DNA of 64,000 nucleotides from Pectobacterium actinidiae. GTDB taxonomy: Bacteria > Pseudomonadota > Gammaproteobacteria > Enterobacterales > Enterobacteriaceae. Position numbers and translations under genes: made by a program. Below the pieces are notes generated by a model, which worked only from the letters and a program-made list of their open reading frames with translations, made no database searches and was not told the DNA's origin. Shown here piece after piece: positions 37,101 to 44,061 of this stretch. Position 1 is the stretch's first letter. Each line of letters begins with the position of its first letter. The DNA is taken from the NCBI RefSeq assembly GCF_000803315.1, contig NZ_JRMH01000001.1:558001-622000 (forward strand), written 5' to 3'.

Positions 37101-37781
37101 CCAGCACGCCAGCGTGATGCCGATATGGCACGCCAGTCGGATGCCCCGTGGGTGCTCGATCCCGTGATGTCACAGCTGATGCCTACGTTGGAGCAGGTCA
37201 ATTTCTCTTCTCGCGCCAACACCGCCCTGCGCGAAGGGGCAGCAACGTCTACGGCGGATTCCAATCTGTTCCTGAGCGTGCGCGGTCAGACAACGGCGCT
37301 GGAATCGGCTTTCAGCAGCGTGCAGGGCGCGTTACAGCCAGATGCCTCCGGCGCACTCGCCTTTAGCCTGCCGCAGCGCATGTTCAGCGTGCGTGAAGGC
37401 AATGCCACGCTGACGCTGCAACTGGCAAATGGGCGTCCGCTGCCTGCGTGGGTGCAGTTCGATGCCCGCAGCGGTGTCGTGCGGATTACCGATGCCAGCG
37501 CGGTGCAGGTTAATCAGATCCAACTGGCGCTGAAAGCGCTGGCCGCAGACGGCACCAGCCGGATCGTACCGATTACGCTGCAAACCGGGCAGGGCGATAG
37601 CGCAGAGCTGGCGACTGACCGTGGCGCGATGCAACGGCCTTCATTCCCGATGGACATTCGGGAGGCGGAACGATTAGCGCCAGCGGGGAAAGCCGCCTTT
37701 ACCGAACAACTGCGCCAGCATCAGCCTGAACAGGATGCGCTACTGGCGGCGCTCAGTGAGCTGAGCAGCCTGCGTACGTAA
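28110..37781 (+). CDS. Giant repetitive surface or secreted protein with N-terminal LEPR motif
   Basis: About 3,223 residues from the ATG at 28110 (AGGA 9 bases upstream); an ATG at 28071 gives 3,236 but its ribosome site is too close. LEPRMMFDAA stands at residues 22-31, like the LEPR-XLL motif near the start of very large bacterial proteins; no ordinary signal peptide is seen. Four beta-propeller blocks (nt about 28790-29770, 30690-31900, 32620-33750, 35160-36190) carry blades such as LSADGKTLYVV. Five copies of a ~90-residue SDxxLDALN...GNYxGA module begin near 29808, 31949, 33807, 34743 and 36240. Three copies of an LFKDT-type module and two putative-Ig (He_PIG) segments (32310-32580, 36620-36890) complete it. 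The C-terminal ~270 residues are distinct. It is probably an adhesin exported by the four genes behind it. Confidence 0.85.
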   Translation: MTFSRSKSGSGFTRTPRQAWVLEPRMMFDAAAVVTAVDVAAHVAATDTAPGVDATPVKATVTITDSSDSFEPVDLFSDVSVSADNGGQELKDLVITVNRTGANQAVVIDGTEITLESFVGARTTAGEGQYGYTVVVSGTTTTITVSIDSSEAFAPNDVAKLIDGIAYKPLDKSVAGGDVTVTLKSLSDEGDNTAELNIHSTVTIDSRINVAPVVSASDAPELSELIVVPGMSSPQDVRYSSNGEYAYAIGSDGTLGVFTVGEHGKLTLSQTLGDVGVLQNVKEVVLSADNRSLYAITGSSDIVALSLDENGHVVRIGGSDEQPVYTQTVASQNGNITGLTVSSDGTQVYITTQWNGMVVFTRDVATGGLTLLQRVESSGIDRSGIVASSGNYVVTVGMGAKHTLSVFQRGENGTLTSVATLETSGAGYGAVDYQLAISKDQQFIYVADPDSGEISVYQLRDGTEGKTLAHTDTKTLEGVNALYFNADGSQLYALSNEGTLQIYHVDAATGALSDSGQIQNMGDTRGMVLSPDGQSVLIAGEAIQRFSVLRTYLYGSDLPFADHIALSDSNLDALNGGAGNYNGVTVTIGRETPSADDQFALSAGNDLTLQDGKILQSGVEIGTFTQNQGVLSVAFTAEVTKETANNVLKQITYRNVASQSATETVVLTVTANDGELTSTVATVALLLTANSAPTLVSQGGSNLTLDTRGAAVSLFKDTAVNTGEAGQTLTTLSIGIDGLNNPHQEYLTVDGTVIDLSKDSTGTTVSGYQYSYTYNPNGESSLVLSSAQGISSMAMMKLVDDLSYSTGSESTSGSGLRTITLTELQDNGGTANGGSDTATLTVSSSINLAFNERPTIDATYSPDATLFYNEGTLSGYNDRVSAISVSQDGKTLLVTGSEGNNNSGKTYLRVYARDAESGALTLLQSFTQGEQDDPSTSEIEVNGLNTITTLVQSKDGTSVYVAGGSESVYSLVQFNRDTTTGELSYVGVVATQDVNSVSGLDATVSDIVLSDDGTSLYTINGVTPMDGSTGKHAVTFFSRDTTSGALTFVGSLVGSDTIPLSSPSGIVLSSDGTSAYISNLGNHSITVLSRDAETGSLSYVTTINKSTIAADENSADIPQDDRYLSGLQDIVISPDNRFVYVSSNSQGTVSIFSRDADTGALTYAGTMDLYQSDSQVPVELRVTSLREMAISQDGTALYVAAFGGKSLLVFARDADSGALTYRNNVEVSVNTVNHIAVSADGKNIYAGVSTFFAGLSVSTAAANAPYSQTDGVPFATSVTLSDLELDAADDYKGATIAISRHGDASANDRFAFQSGNGLTLSGGDIQYQGATIGTFSVSDGVAKIAFTDSVTKTVANQVLHQVTYRNEGDTAGASIPLNITFSDGGKETSLLLTLVPNKPPVVDNNEYVPPSGTVGQQYIAELPENLFRDPENGALTLQVNGLPAGLTFDADTRTISGTPALDGAGNFTITVVATDASGEQAEQTLTLAIASDASQMPTIGGESSSLENDYALDGYDPNSYTDVLTGVKDSQLSADGKTLYVVSSPDSGSAVLSVFVRNEEGKFALSQTFFNYRSVYNNETDQTDNVVDNAGLAGASDVILSDDGQYLYVVGSEGNAVTIFSVGSDGELAQAATLDQAALGGHSLDVRSHLVSQGDYLYVTAAQTDSDNDSRSVLVFKRGADGSLTSVSQTDNLIGASRLVLDPSGRYLFVSGSGATVGVTGFSIDAEGKLTQVSQIRAEGEDLYYINSLALSPDGKTLYAIHADVGNVTLNTITVGADVALTLTDTTPIVDDGGDSGEALATDLVVSSDGTALFVIGKNISIFSRAEDGGLTLKETISGGWDSPIGISFSDLQKVELSTDGEQLYLIGGDRIHVLNVGIAGASYTEGNEATVLLPSGRLSDPQLDALNDGVGNYNGASITVGRDNGGLPEDTFGFKADNGLTLDGNTLLKDGIAIATFTQVEGTLTVTFTAAVTKADAQNVLRQITYHNTSQDPEQAGSSPTFTFSINDGDNNVAKTDITVTLIGVNDPAILTTTVLNPQIPGNGEFVKLFKDTHVDTVESGQTLWQVVLTFDAAGPNEAISVDGSTIVLEPSTGSPQTASGLQYSVTVKDGKATVLLYVGKDGSDTAAIIDSIGYNYLGSDSSGERHVTLMIKENSYNDSAPETTLDQTVTLTLVPAAEANTAPVITVPGTTPTYTERADPIVLAPDATVSDAQMDKLNDGQGNYDGATLKITLGDGKTALDKLGFSTGNGLTLSGDTLQKDGVSIGQVSNSDGVLTIRFNANAGTIPTTEDVQNTLRQITYVSDSHTPAAQVAVTVTLADRYLESQASTLSVAITAINDMPVVANDPVLSADELRLVNTYTEITGLSTITAAARTTDGLAVYVSDDKGAIALFQRDANSGELTYVRTFAATEGVEGISQLQVSADGNSVYALRTDGNAIVWFSRDAEGNLEHKETIVDVYEIHGSNLYDIEGITLSDDGKTLYVINNYNLLWFTRDTTTGKLDYVGRVEGGMWSEPYLWQPSDIVSHGNLVFVTTNASDGSSLIVYSRSDSGEPTLLGYVRQFTDAQGNALALSGLEQVTVSADGHSVFVASAEQIDAFSLDTTTGTFTHLARIASEGTVSDIALSADARVLYVTKDDGSLTRYVLNDKALVSLDTQSNNGTRFTHLLPVDGGMITLGNSVAVLGEVSRQPVYRVDGAAVIVAPAIVLSDAELDALNGGTGNYQGASITLQRGEMAEASDRFDFTAGNGFTLANGVISKEGQAVATFAQVEGKLTVTFTAAISRADATALARQISWATSASLTGNSTSLMLVLNDGEIDSAAQTLGVALSREVNLPPVGHAELFTPPAAQVGSNWSYTLPTGLFSDAENDALTLSIDGLPNGLTFDAATRTLSGDPAVSGTFDLTITATDSAGNTTALNVALTVTAASTPVDPGTPTEPVNPDDLATAAPVILVQQGMSLPADSSEREREQPLGVIVADLSRPDALSLPTNIVTEPARQRDADMARQSDAPWVLDPVMSQLMPTLEQVNFSSRANTALREGAATSTADSNLFLSVRGQTTALESAFSSVQGALQPDASGALAFSLPQRMFSVREGNATLTLQLANGRPLPAWVQFDARSGVVRITDASAVQVNQIQLALKALAADGTSRIVPITLQTGQGDSAELATDRGAMQRPSFPMDIREAERLAPAGKAAFTEQLRQHQPEQDALLAALSELSSLRT

Positions 37782-37839
37782 CGCGGCGCAGAATCGAATA
37801 CCGAGACGCGATTTTATTACTTAACCACTAACCCGGGCG

Positions 37840-37872
37840 CTTGCAGGCGGTAACCACTCCACTGCCTGCAAG
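37840..37872 (+). terminator. Intercistronic hairpin between the giant gene and the export genes
   Basis: CTTGCAGGCGGT (37840-37851) pairs with ACTGCCTGCAAG (37861-37872) with one wobble and a 9-base loop. There is no U-run, so it is more likely a partial terminator or mRNA-stabilising hairpin that lowers expression of the export genes. Confidence 0.55.
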
Positions 37873-37896
37873 ATGAAGGGAACAGACAAATAAAAG

Positions 37897-39699
37897 ATGG
37901 GGAGAACCCGGGTGAATCAGCACATAGCGCATTTCTGGGATAGCCAGCAACACGACAGCCAGCAGCAGCACGTTCAACACGAGGCTGCACCACGCACCGC
38001 GGGTTCCCGGGCGTTACGGATCGCAGTGACCCTTGCCTGTCTGGGGCTAGCTGGCTGTGCCGTTAAACCCGAGCCGGTTACGGTTGAGCAGCAGGTCGCA
38101 CAGGCGCTAAGCGACAGAACGCAGATGTTCGCTAATCAGGAACCGGTGCGCGGTACGATCACGCTGGATGAGGCGATTGCTCGTGCGCTGAAATATAACC
38201 TGCAACAGCGGGTCGCGCTCGTGGAACAGGCGATGGAAGATGACCTGTTGGGCGTACAAAATCTGGACATGCTGTTACCGAAACTGACCGCGCGCGCCGG
38301 ATTGCAAACCCGCGATAACGTGGCCGGTTCTAGCAGCCAGTCGGTCACTACCGGACGGCAGTCGCTGGAAGCGTCTACCAGTCAGGATCAAACCCAGCGT
38401 ACTGCCGATCTGACAATGAGCTGGAACGTGCTGGACTTCGGTATCAGCTATTTCAACGCCAAAGTGCAGGCGAACAAATCGCTGGCGGCGGAAGAGCGTC
38501 GTCGTCGCGTGGTGGCGGATATTACCCGTCAGGTGCGTACCGCTTATTGGGAAGCGGCCACGGCACAACGTTTGCAGCCGGAAGTGACCACCGCACTGAC
38601 GCAGGCGCGTCAGGCGCTGGAATATGCGCGTCAGACCGAACAGCAACGCCTGTTGGCACCGGTTGACGCGTTGCGTTTCCAGAAGAACATGCTGGAGATG
38701 GTGCGCCAGTTGGAAATCGTCGACAGCGATCTGGTGGTCGCGAAATCCCGTCTGGCGGCGCTGATGAACCTGCCGCCGTCGAGCAAATACGATGTTGTCG
38801 TACCGAGCGAAAGCAGTCTGGTTGCACCGAAGATGGCCTACTCACTCGACGATCTGGAAAACTTCTCGATGGTGAAACGCCCAGAAGTGCGTGAAGAAAG
38901 CTATCTGGCGCGCAATAGCGTACTGGAAACCCGTAAATCACTGCTGCGCCTGCTGCCGGGCGTGTCGCTGTTTGCCGGTATCAACGGTGACAGCAACAGC
39001 TATCTGGTTAATCACCAGTGGGCGAACGCGGGCGTTCAGGTCAGCGGTAACCTGCTGAACGTGCTGTCGTGGTCATCGGTGAAACGTGCCGGACAGGCGA
39101 ATGAAGATCTGGCGGAAGTGCGTCGTCAGGCGCTGCGCATGGCGGTGCTGACACAGGTGAACGTCGCCTGGCAGGAATATCAACAGAGCACGCGGATGTT
39201 TGGCCGCTATCAGGAACTGGCGCGAATTCAGCGCGGCATTCTCAACCAGACCACGCTCAGCGTACAGCATCGTGCCGAAACGCAGATGGAACAGGTGCGC
39301 GTCAGCACGGAAACGATTCTGACCACCCGCGCGCGTGACCGCAGCTTTGCCGATGTGCAGAACGCGCTGGGCGCGGTGTATCAGGCTGCCGGGCTGGATG
39401 TGCTGCCGGATAACGTGGACGATGTCAGCCTGGCAGCGCTGAGCAGCTCAATTGCCCGCACCACGGGTAACCTTGAGAAAGGCGGCGTTGCGGTACCGCG
39501 CCTGTCTCTGTCAACACCGGCTACGCCAGCGACGACAACGGCCTCTACCGTAACGGCTCCCGCGACAGGCTCATCGATAGCGAAGCCCATCGCGCCTGTT
39601 GCGGTGACGCCATCAGCCAACGCCGGAAAACCTTACCGCGTGGTCAACACGGATATGTGGGATAACCTGCAATCCCTACAGGCGGGAGGTTCGCGTTAA
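37897..39699 (+). CDS. TolC-like outer-membrane efflux lipoprotein
   Basis: A 600-residue outer-membrane factor from ATG 37897; a GTG at 37912 with GGGGAG 9 bases ahead is an equally good start. A lipobox LAGC (Cys54) suggests lipidation. The OEP-type body (about 70-500) has ITLDEAIARALKYNLQQRVA, two long helical stretches, and LEYARQTEQQRLLAPVDALR. The last ~90 residues are a Pro/Thr/Ala-rich tail not usual in TolC. It is first of four export genes; the next gene overlaps it by one base. Confidence 0.88.
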   Translation: MGRTRVNQHIAHFWDSQQHDSQQQHVQHEAAPRTAGSRALRIAVTLACLGLAGCAVKPEPVTVEQQVAQALSDRTQMFANQEPVRGTITLDEAIARALKYNLQQRVALVEQAMEDDLLGVQNLDMLLPKLTARAGLQTRDNVAGSSSQSVTTGRQSLEASTSQDQTQRTADLTMSWNVLDFGISYFNAKVQANKSLAAEERRRRVVADITRQVRTAYWEAATAQRLQPEVTTALTQARQALEYARQTEQQRLLAPVDALRFQKNMLEMVRQLEIVDSDLVVAKSRLAALMNLPPSSKYDVVVPSESSLVAPKMAYSLDDLENFSMVKRPEVREESYLARNSVLETRKSLLRLLPGVSLFAGINGDSNSYLVNHQWANAGVQVSGNLLNVLSWSSVKRAGQANEDLAEVRRQALRMAVLTQVNVAWQEYQQSTRMFGRYQELARIQRGILNQTTLSVQHRAETQMEQVRVSTETILTTRARDRSFADVQNALGAVYQAAGLDVLPDNVDDVSLAALSSSIARTTGNLEKGGVAVPRLSLSTPATPATTTASTVTAPATGSSIAKPIAPVAVTPSANAGKPYRVVNTDMWDNLQSLQAGGSR

Positions 39700-40454
39700 T
39701 GGCTTTCGGCATAATGCGTCCGCTGTTGCTGGTGAGTGCGTTAAGTCTGCCCCTGTGGGGGCAGGCTGCGACGTCGGGCGACATTCGCGTACAGCTTAGC
39801 GCACAGCGCTATACCGTGTTATCCAGCGAAATTGCTGGGAAAGTGACGGATATTGCGGTGAAAGAGGGCGAACACTTCAAGCAGGGCGATACGCTGGTGA
39901 CGTTTGACTGCACCGTGCTACGCGAAAAGCTGAACTACTCAAACGCCGCAGAGAATGCCGCGCGTAAGAAGCTGGCAATTGCCGATCGGCTGGATAAGCT
40001 CAATTCGATCAGCCTGTCGGATGTCGATCAGGCGCGATCGTCGGTGTCGATGGCGCAGGCCGAAAGCGGTGTCAATCGCGCCATGTTGCAACGCTGTGCG
40101 ATTAAAGCCCCGTTCTCCGGCCGCGTAACGGAAACTAAGGTGAAGCGTTGGGAATCCGTGCCGGAAGGCAAAGAGCTGTTAGCGATTTATGATGACAGCG
40201 CGTTCGAGCTGGAAATGATCGTGCCGTCGCGCTGGCTGGTGTGGTTGAAGCAGGGCAGCGCTTTTCAGGTCACGCTGGATGAAACCGGTCTGAGCTATCC
40301 GGCGGAAATCAGCCGCCTTTCTTCGGCAATCGATCCGGTTAGTCAGTCGGTGAAGGTCTTTGGGCGGATTACCCAGTCTACCGCTGGATTGCTGCCGGGC
40401 ATGAGCGGCGTGGCGCAAATCGTACCGCCTGATGCCGGTAGCGTATCGCCATGA
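39699..40454 (+). CDS. HlyD/RND-type periplasmic adaptor
   Basis: A 251-residue periplasmic adaptor with a signal peptide ending near QAA (residues 22-24). A biotinyl-lipoyl half-motif (YTVLSSEIAGKVTDIAVKEG) precedes a short coiled coil (NAAENAARKKLAIADRLDKL), then the second half (CAIKAPFSGRVTETKVKRWE) and a beta-barrel region. It is smaller than typical AcrA or HlyD proteins. Start and stop overlap the neighbours by 1 and 4 bases, so it is translated as a unit with them. Confidence 0.88.
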   Translation: MAFGIMRPLLLVSALSLPLWGQAATSGDIRVQLSAQRYTVLSSEIAGKVTDIAVKEGEHFKQGDTLVTFDCTVLREKLNYSNAAENAARKKLAIADRLDKLNSISLSDVDQARSSVSMAQAESGVNRAMLQRCAIKAPFSGRVTETKVKRWESVPEGKELLAIYDDSAFELEMIVPSRWLVWLKQGSAFQVTLDETGLSYPAEISRLSSAIDPVSQSVKVFGRITQSTAGLLPGMSGVAQIVPPDAGSVSP

Positions 40455-41806
40455 CCGAACGGAACACGACAGCAGCGCAAACCGAACAGGATAGCCGACT
40501 AGCGCTGCTGGCCGAGCTGTTGCAGCTGCAAAGCCGTGCCAGAGCGCGTGAAACGCTGGATGAGCTGGCGTTTTTCATCGTCAATGAAACCCACAATGTC
40601 GTGAAGTATCGGCAGGCGCTGCTGTGGGACTGCGATAAACAGCGCTTGCAGGCGGCTTCCGGGCTGGCCTCGCTCGATCACAACGCCCCGTTTTGTACCG
40701 AATTTAGCCGCCTGTGCCGCCAGTGGCAGGAAGAGGGGCGTCAAACGCAGGCGCTGCAATGTCGCGAGTTGCCTGCCGATGATCAGATTTTGTGGCGGGA
40801 ACATCTGCCGGAATTTTTACTCTGGCTACCGCTGCGTTTACCGCAGGGCGAGATGCCGCTAGTGCTGGTGTTAGCACGGGACAGCGCGTGGCTGCCTGCC
40901 GAGATCGTGCTGCTGGAAAAACTGGCGGAAGCGTATGCGCACGCGTGGGCGAGTTTGCAGAAACAACGTCGGCGGCAGACGAATACCAGCCCGAAGAAAC
41001 GTCGCTTGATTCTGGTCGGAATCGTGGCGCTGGCGCTGATCTTATTGATCCCGGTTCGTCAGTCGGTGTTGGCGCCGGCGGAGATCGTCGCGCATCGTCC
41101 TGTGATGGTGCGCGCGCCTGTGGCGGGCGTGGTGGATGACATACTGGTTCGCCCTAATCAGGCCGTTAGCGCCAATCAGCCGCTGGTGCGACTGGACGTG
41201 CGCGAACTGGAGAATCGGCTGGAGTCGGCTCGACAGGCTTTTGCCACCGCTGATGCCCAGTATCGGCAGGCACAGCAGCAGGCGCTGTTCGATGCCAATA
41301 GCAAGGCCAGTCTGGCCGTGCTGCAAAGCCGCCGCGAACAGGCGCAGAGCGACATGGACTTTCTGCAACGTCAGCAGGAACGCATGCAGCTCGTTTCCCC
41401 GCGCGACGGCGTGGCGATTTTTGATGATAGCAACGACTGGATTGGGCGCTCGGTGGCGGTGGGGGAACGTATCATGATGATCGCCGATCCGCACGATGTT
41501 GAGCTGGAGATCCAGTTGCCCGCGGCGGACGCCATTGCACTGGAAAATGGCGCGGATGTGCGCCTGTTCCTCAATGTGGCACCGAATTCGGCACAGGACG
41601 CGCGGCTTGAACAGATTGGCTATCGCGCTGCGCCGACGCCGGACAATGTGATGGCTTATCGGCTACGGGCGCGCTTTACGCAGGATGATCCGCAGCTGCG
41701 CGTGGGTTTGAAAGGCACCGCGAAGCTATACGGGAAACGCACGGTGCTGTTCGTTTACCTGCTGCGTAAACCGCTGGCGTCACTGCGCGTCTGGCTGGGT
41801 GTCTGA
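40451..41806 (+). CDS. GAF-like cytoplasmic domain fused to an HlyD adaptor
   Basis: A 451-residue protein. Residues 1-180 are soluble, with the look of a GAF-type sensory domain (ELLQLQSRARARETLDELAF, VKYRQALLWD, ending in a helix LLEKLAEAYAHAWASLQK). One membrane segment (LILVGIVALALILLIPV, about 190-206) leads to a periplasmic HlyD region with lipoyl halves (RAPVAGVVDDILVRPNQAVS and MQLVSPRDGVAIFDD) flanking a coiled coil (about 255-315). The GAF call is by pattern and is weaker than the HlyD call. It overlaps the previous gene by 4 bases. Confidence 0.82.
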   Translation: MTERNTTAAQTEQDSRLALLAELLQLQSRARARETLDELAFFIVNETHNVVKYRQALLWDCDKQRLQAASGLASLDHNAPFCTEFSRLCRQWQEEGRQTQALQCRELPADDQILWREHLPEFLLWLPLRLPQGEMPLVLVLARDSAWLPAEIVLLEKLAEAYAHAWASLQKQRRRQTNTSPKKRRLILVGIVALALILLIPVRQSVLAPAEIVAHRPVMVRAPVAGVVDDILVRPNQAVSANQPLVRLDVRELENRLESARQAFATADAQYRQAQQQALFDANSKASLAVLQSRREQAQSDMDFLQRQQERMQLVSPRDGVAIFDDSNDWIGRSVAVGERIMMIADPHDVELEIQLPAADAIALENGADVRLFLNVAPNSAQDARLEQIGYRAAPTPDNVMAYRLRARFTQDDPQLRVGLKGTAKLYGKRTVLFVYLLRKPLASLRVWLGV

Positions 41807-41808
41807 CG

Positions 41809-43938
41809 ATGGCCGGAGGTGTGCCCCCTGCCGCTGGGCTTAGCCCGCTGCGCGATGAACTTATCCTGCATGCCGGGCCGGCTAACCGCGACGGATCGCC
41901 CAGTTGGACGTTGGAAGATCCGCTGCGCGGTCTCTATTTTCGTATCGGCTGGGCGGAAATGGCGATGCTCTCGCGCTGGTCGATGGGGAACGCGGCGCAA
42001 ATTGTTGCCGAGGTTAACCAGACTTCTGCACTGACGCTGGATGACAGCGATGTGCAGTATTTCAACCGCTTCTTACAGGCCAACAACCTGACGCGGGTTT
42101 CCGGCGATGACGCGCTGGCGCAGTTTTCTCGTCAGGTGGAGCAGTCGCGCGTTTCCATCTGGCGCAAGCTGTTGAAGAACTACCTATTTTTTCGCATTCC
42201 CTTATGGCACCCCGATCGTTTTCTGGGCGCGACCCTGCCGTGGGTCGCCCCGTTTTTCAGCCGGACTTTCCTCAAACTGACGCTGCTGGTGGCGGTGCTG
42301 GGGTTATTCCTCGCCGGACGTCAGTGGGAAACGTTCAAGCATACGTTTCTGCATTTCTTCACGTTGGAAGGTGCCGCGCTGGCGGGGCTGACGCTGTGCT
42401 TTACCAAGATTCTGCATGAGTTCGGCCACGCCTACACCTGCAAGCGCTTTGGTGCGCGGGTCGCCACGATGGGCATCGCATTTTTGGTGATGATGCCGGT
42501 GCTGTACACCGATACGTCCGGTTCATGGAAGCTCACCCGCCGTCGGCAGCGGATGGCGATTGGTGCGGCAGGCATGATGACTGAGCTGGTGCTGGCGGCG
42601 TGGGCGACGCTGGCATGGAGCTTCTTGCCGGATGGTATGCTGCGCAGCGCCGCGTTTATGCTGGCGACGACGACCTGGATTATGACACTTGCGATTAACC
42701 TCAGCCCGCTGATGCGCTTCGACGGCTATTTCCTGCTTTCCGATGGATTACAGATGCCGAACCTGCAAAACCGGGGCTTTGCTATCGGCCGCTGGCAGAT
42801 GCGGGAATGGCTGTTCGGCTTAGGCGATGCGCCACCGGAGCACTTTCCACGCTGGCTGCAACGTACGCTGGTGGGCTATGCCTTTGCGGTGTGGATATAC
42901 CGTTTCTTCCTGTTTACCGGTATCGCGATTCTGGTTTACCACATGACGTTCAAACTGCTGGGAATGCTGCTTTTCGCGATTGAAATTGGCTACTTCGTGG
43001 TGATGCCGGTGGTGAATGAAGTACGCGAGTGGAGTAAACGCCGTAAGGATTATCGTATGAACCGTAATATGACGACAACGCTGGCCGTGAGCGCCGTGGT
43101 TCTGCTTTTGCTGCTGCTTCCCTGGCAGCGCGGCGTGTATGCGCCGGCGCTGCTGCGGGCGGAACAGCAAAGCAGCCTGTATATGCCCGTACCTGCGATG
43201 ATTCAGCGCATTGAGGTTCAGGTCGGCCAGCCTGTGCAAGCGGGACAAACGCTGTTTATGCTGTCGTCTGACGCGCTGGCGCACGAACAGAAACAGCTAG
43301 AGCGACAAATCGCCACGCTGAACTGGCAAAGCACCTTTCAGATATTCAACAAGGAAGCGGCTGGCGATCACCAGCGGGTGAAGCAGGAGTACGACGCCGC
43401 GCTGCAAAAATTGCAGGTATTGCAGCGTCAGTCTGAACAGTTGACGGTGCGTGCGCCGATAGACGGCGTGGTGGCAGATATGACAACGCCGCTGGAAACC
43501 GGCGAGTGGCTGGGGCAGGGGGAATGGCTGGCGGTTGTCACCAAACCAACCGGCGGGCTGGTGGAAGCGTTTGTGTCGGAAAAAGACTGGCAGCGGCTCC
43601 GCACCGGTGGAAAAGGCACGTTTTATTTACAGGATGTCAGCCGTTCATCGCTGCCGCTCACGATTGTGGAGATAGCCAGCACGGCAACCCGCGATCTGAA
43701 TGCCGCGCCAGAACTGGCATCCATTTATGGCGGCGACATTGCCACGTTGAGCGATTCGCAGCGCAAGCTGCATCCTGAGCAGGCGGTTTATCGTGTATTG
43801 CTCAGTCTACCTGCCGACTATCGTGCTCAGCCGCAGGTGTTGCGTGGCACGGTGGTGCTGGATGGCGAGGCGCAAAGCCTGCTGATTCGCGGCTGGAAAG
43901 TGGTGTCCGCCGTACTGATTCGCGAGCTGTCATTCTGA
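41809..43938 (+). CDS. M50 (site-2-protease-like) membrane protein fused to an HlyD adaptor
   Basis: A 709-residue inner-membrane protein. Residues 1-130 are soluble. Several membrane segments follow between about 155 and 440, containing the zinc motif HEFGH (residues 203-207) and NLSPLMRFDGY, whose Asp305 would be the third ligand. After another segment (about 425-443) comes a periplasmic HlyD-like region with lipoyl halves (VPAMIQRIEVQVGQPVQAGQ; VRAPIDGVVADM) around a coiled coil. It starts 2 bases after the preceding gene. The catalytic motifs look intact. It may process or gate the giant protein; no ABC transporter is present nearby. Confidence 0.85.
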   Translation: MAGGVPPAAGLSPLRDELILHAGPANRDGSPSWTLEDPLRGLYFRIGWAEMAMLSRWSMGNAAQIVAEVNQTSALTLDDSDVQYFNRFLQANNLTRVSGDDALAQFSRQVEQSRVSIWRKLLKNYLFFRIPLWHPDRFLGATLPWVAPFFSRTFLKLTLLVAVLGLFLAGRQWETFKHTFLHFFTLEGAALAGLTLCFTKILHEFGHAYTCKRFGARVATMGIAFLVMMPVLYTDTSGSWKLTRRRQRMAIGAAGMMTELVLAAWATLAWSFLPDGMLRSAAFMLATTTWIMTLAINLSPLMRFDGYFLLSDGLQMPNLQNRGFAIGRWQMREWLFGLGDAPPEHFPRWLQRTLVGYAFAVWIYRFFLFTGIAILVYHMTFKLLGMLLFAIEIGYFVVMPVVNEVREWSKRRKDYRMNRNMTTTLAVSAVVLLLLLLPWQRGVYAPALLRAEQQSSLYMPVPAMIQRIEVQVGQPVQAGQTLFMLSSDALAHEQKQLERQIATLNWQSTFQIFNKEAAGDHQRVKQEYDAALQKLQVLQRQSEQLTVRAPIDGVVADMTTPLETGEWLGQGEWLAVVTKPTGGLVEAFVSEKDWQRLRTGGKGTFYLQDVSRSSLPLTIVEIASTATRDLNAAPELASIYGGDIATLSDSQRKLHPEQAVYRVLLSLPADYRAQPQVLRGTVVLDGEAQSLLIRGWKVVSAVLIRELSF

Positions 43939-44061
43939 TCAGTTTTAATTTCTGCGATGTCGATCCTGACTTTCTTCCCGCTATTGCCAGATTTTTGTTT
44001 TTGCTGGCAGTGGCGTGAAGGAGGGCGCTTATCTCCCCGATTATGTTGTTCCCATCACTGC

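Noticed and set aside
28110..37781. Possible CRISPR or DNA tandem-repeat array because of recurring segments
   Set aside because: The repeats are diverged protein modules of about 90 residues at irregular distances, not short identical direct repeats with spacers.
28110..37781. RTX-type type I secretion substrate
   Set aside because: I found no glycine/aspartate nonapeptide runs near the C-terminus, and no ABC transporter gene is nearby.
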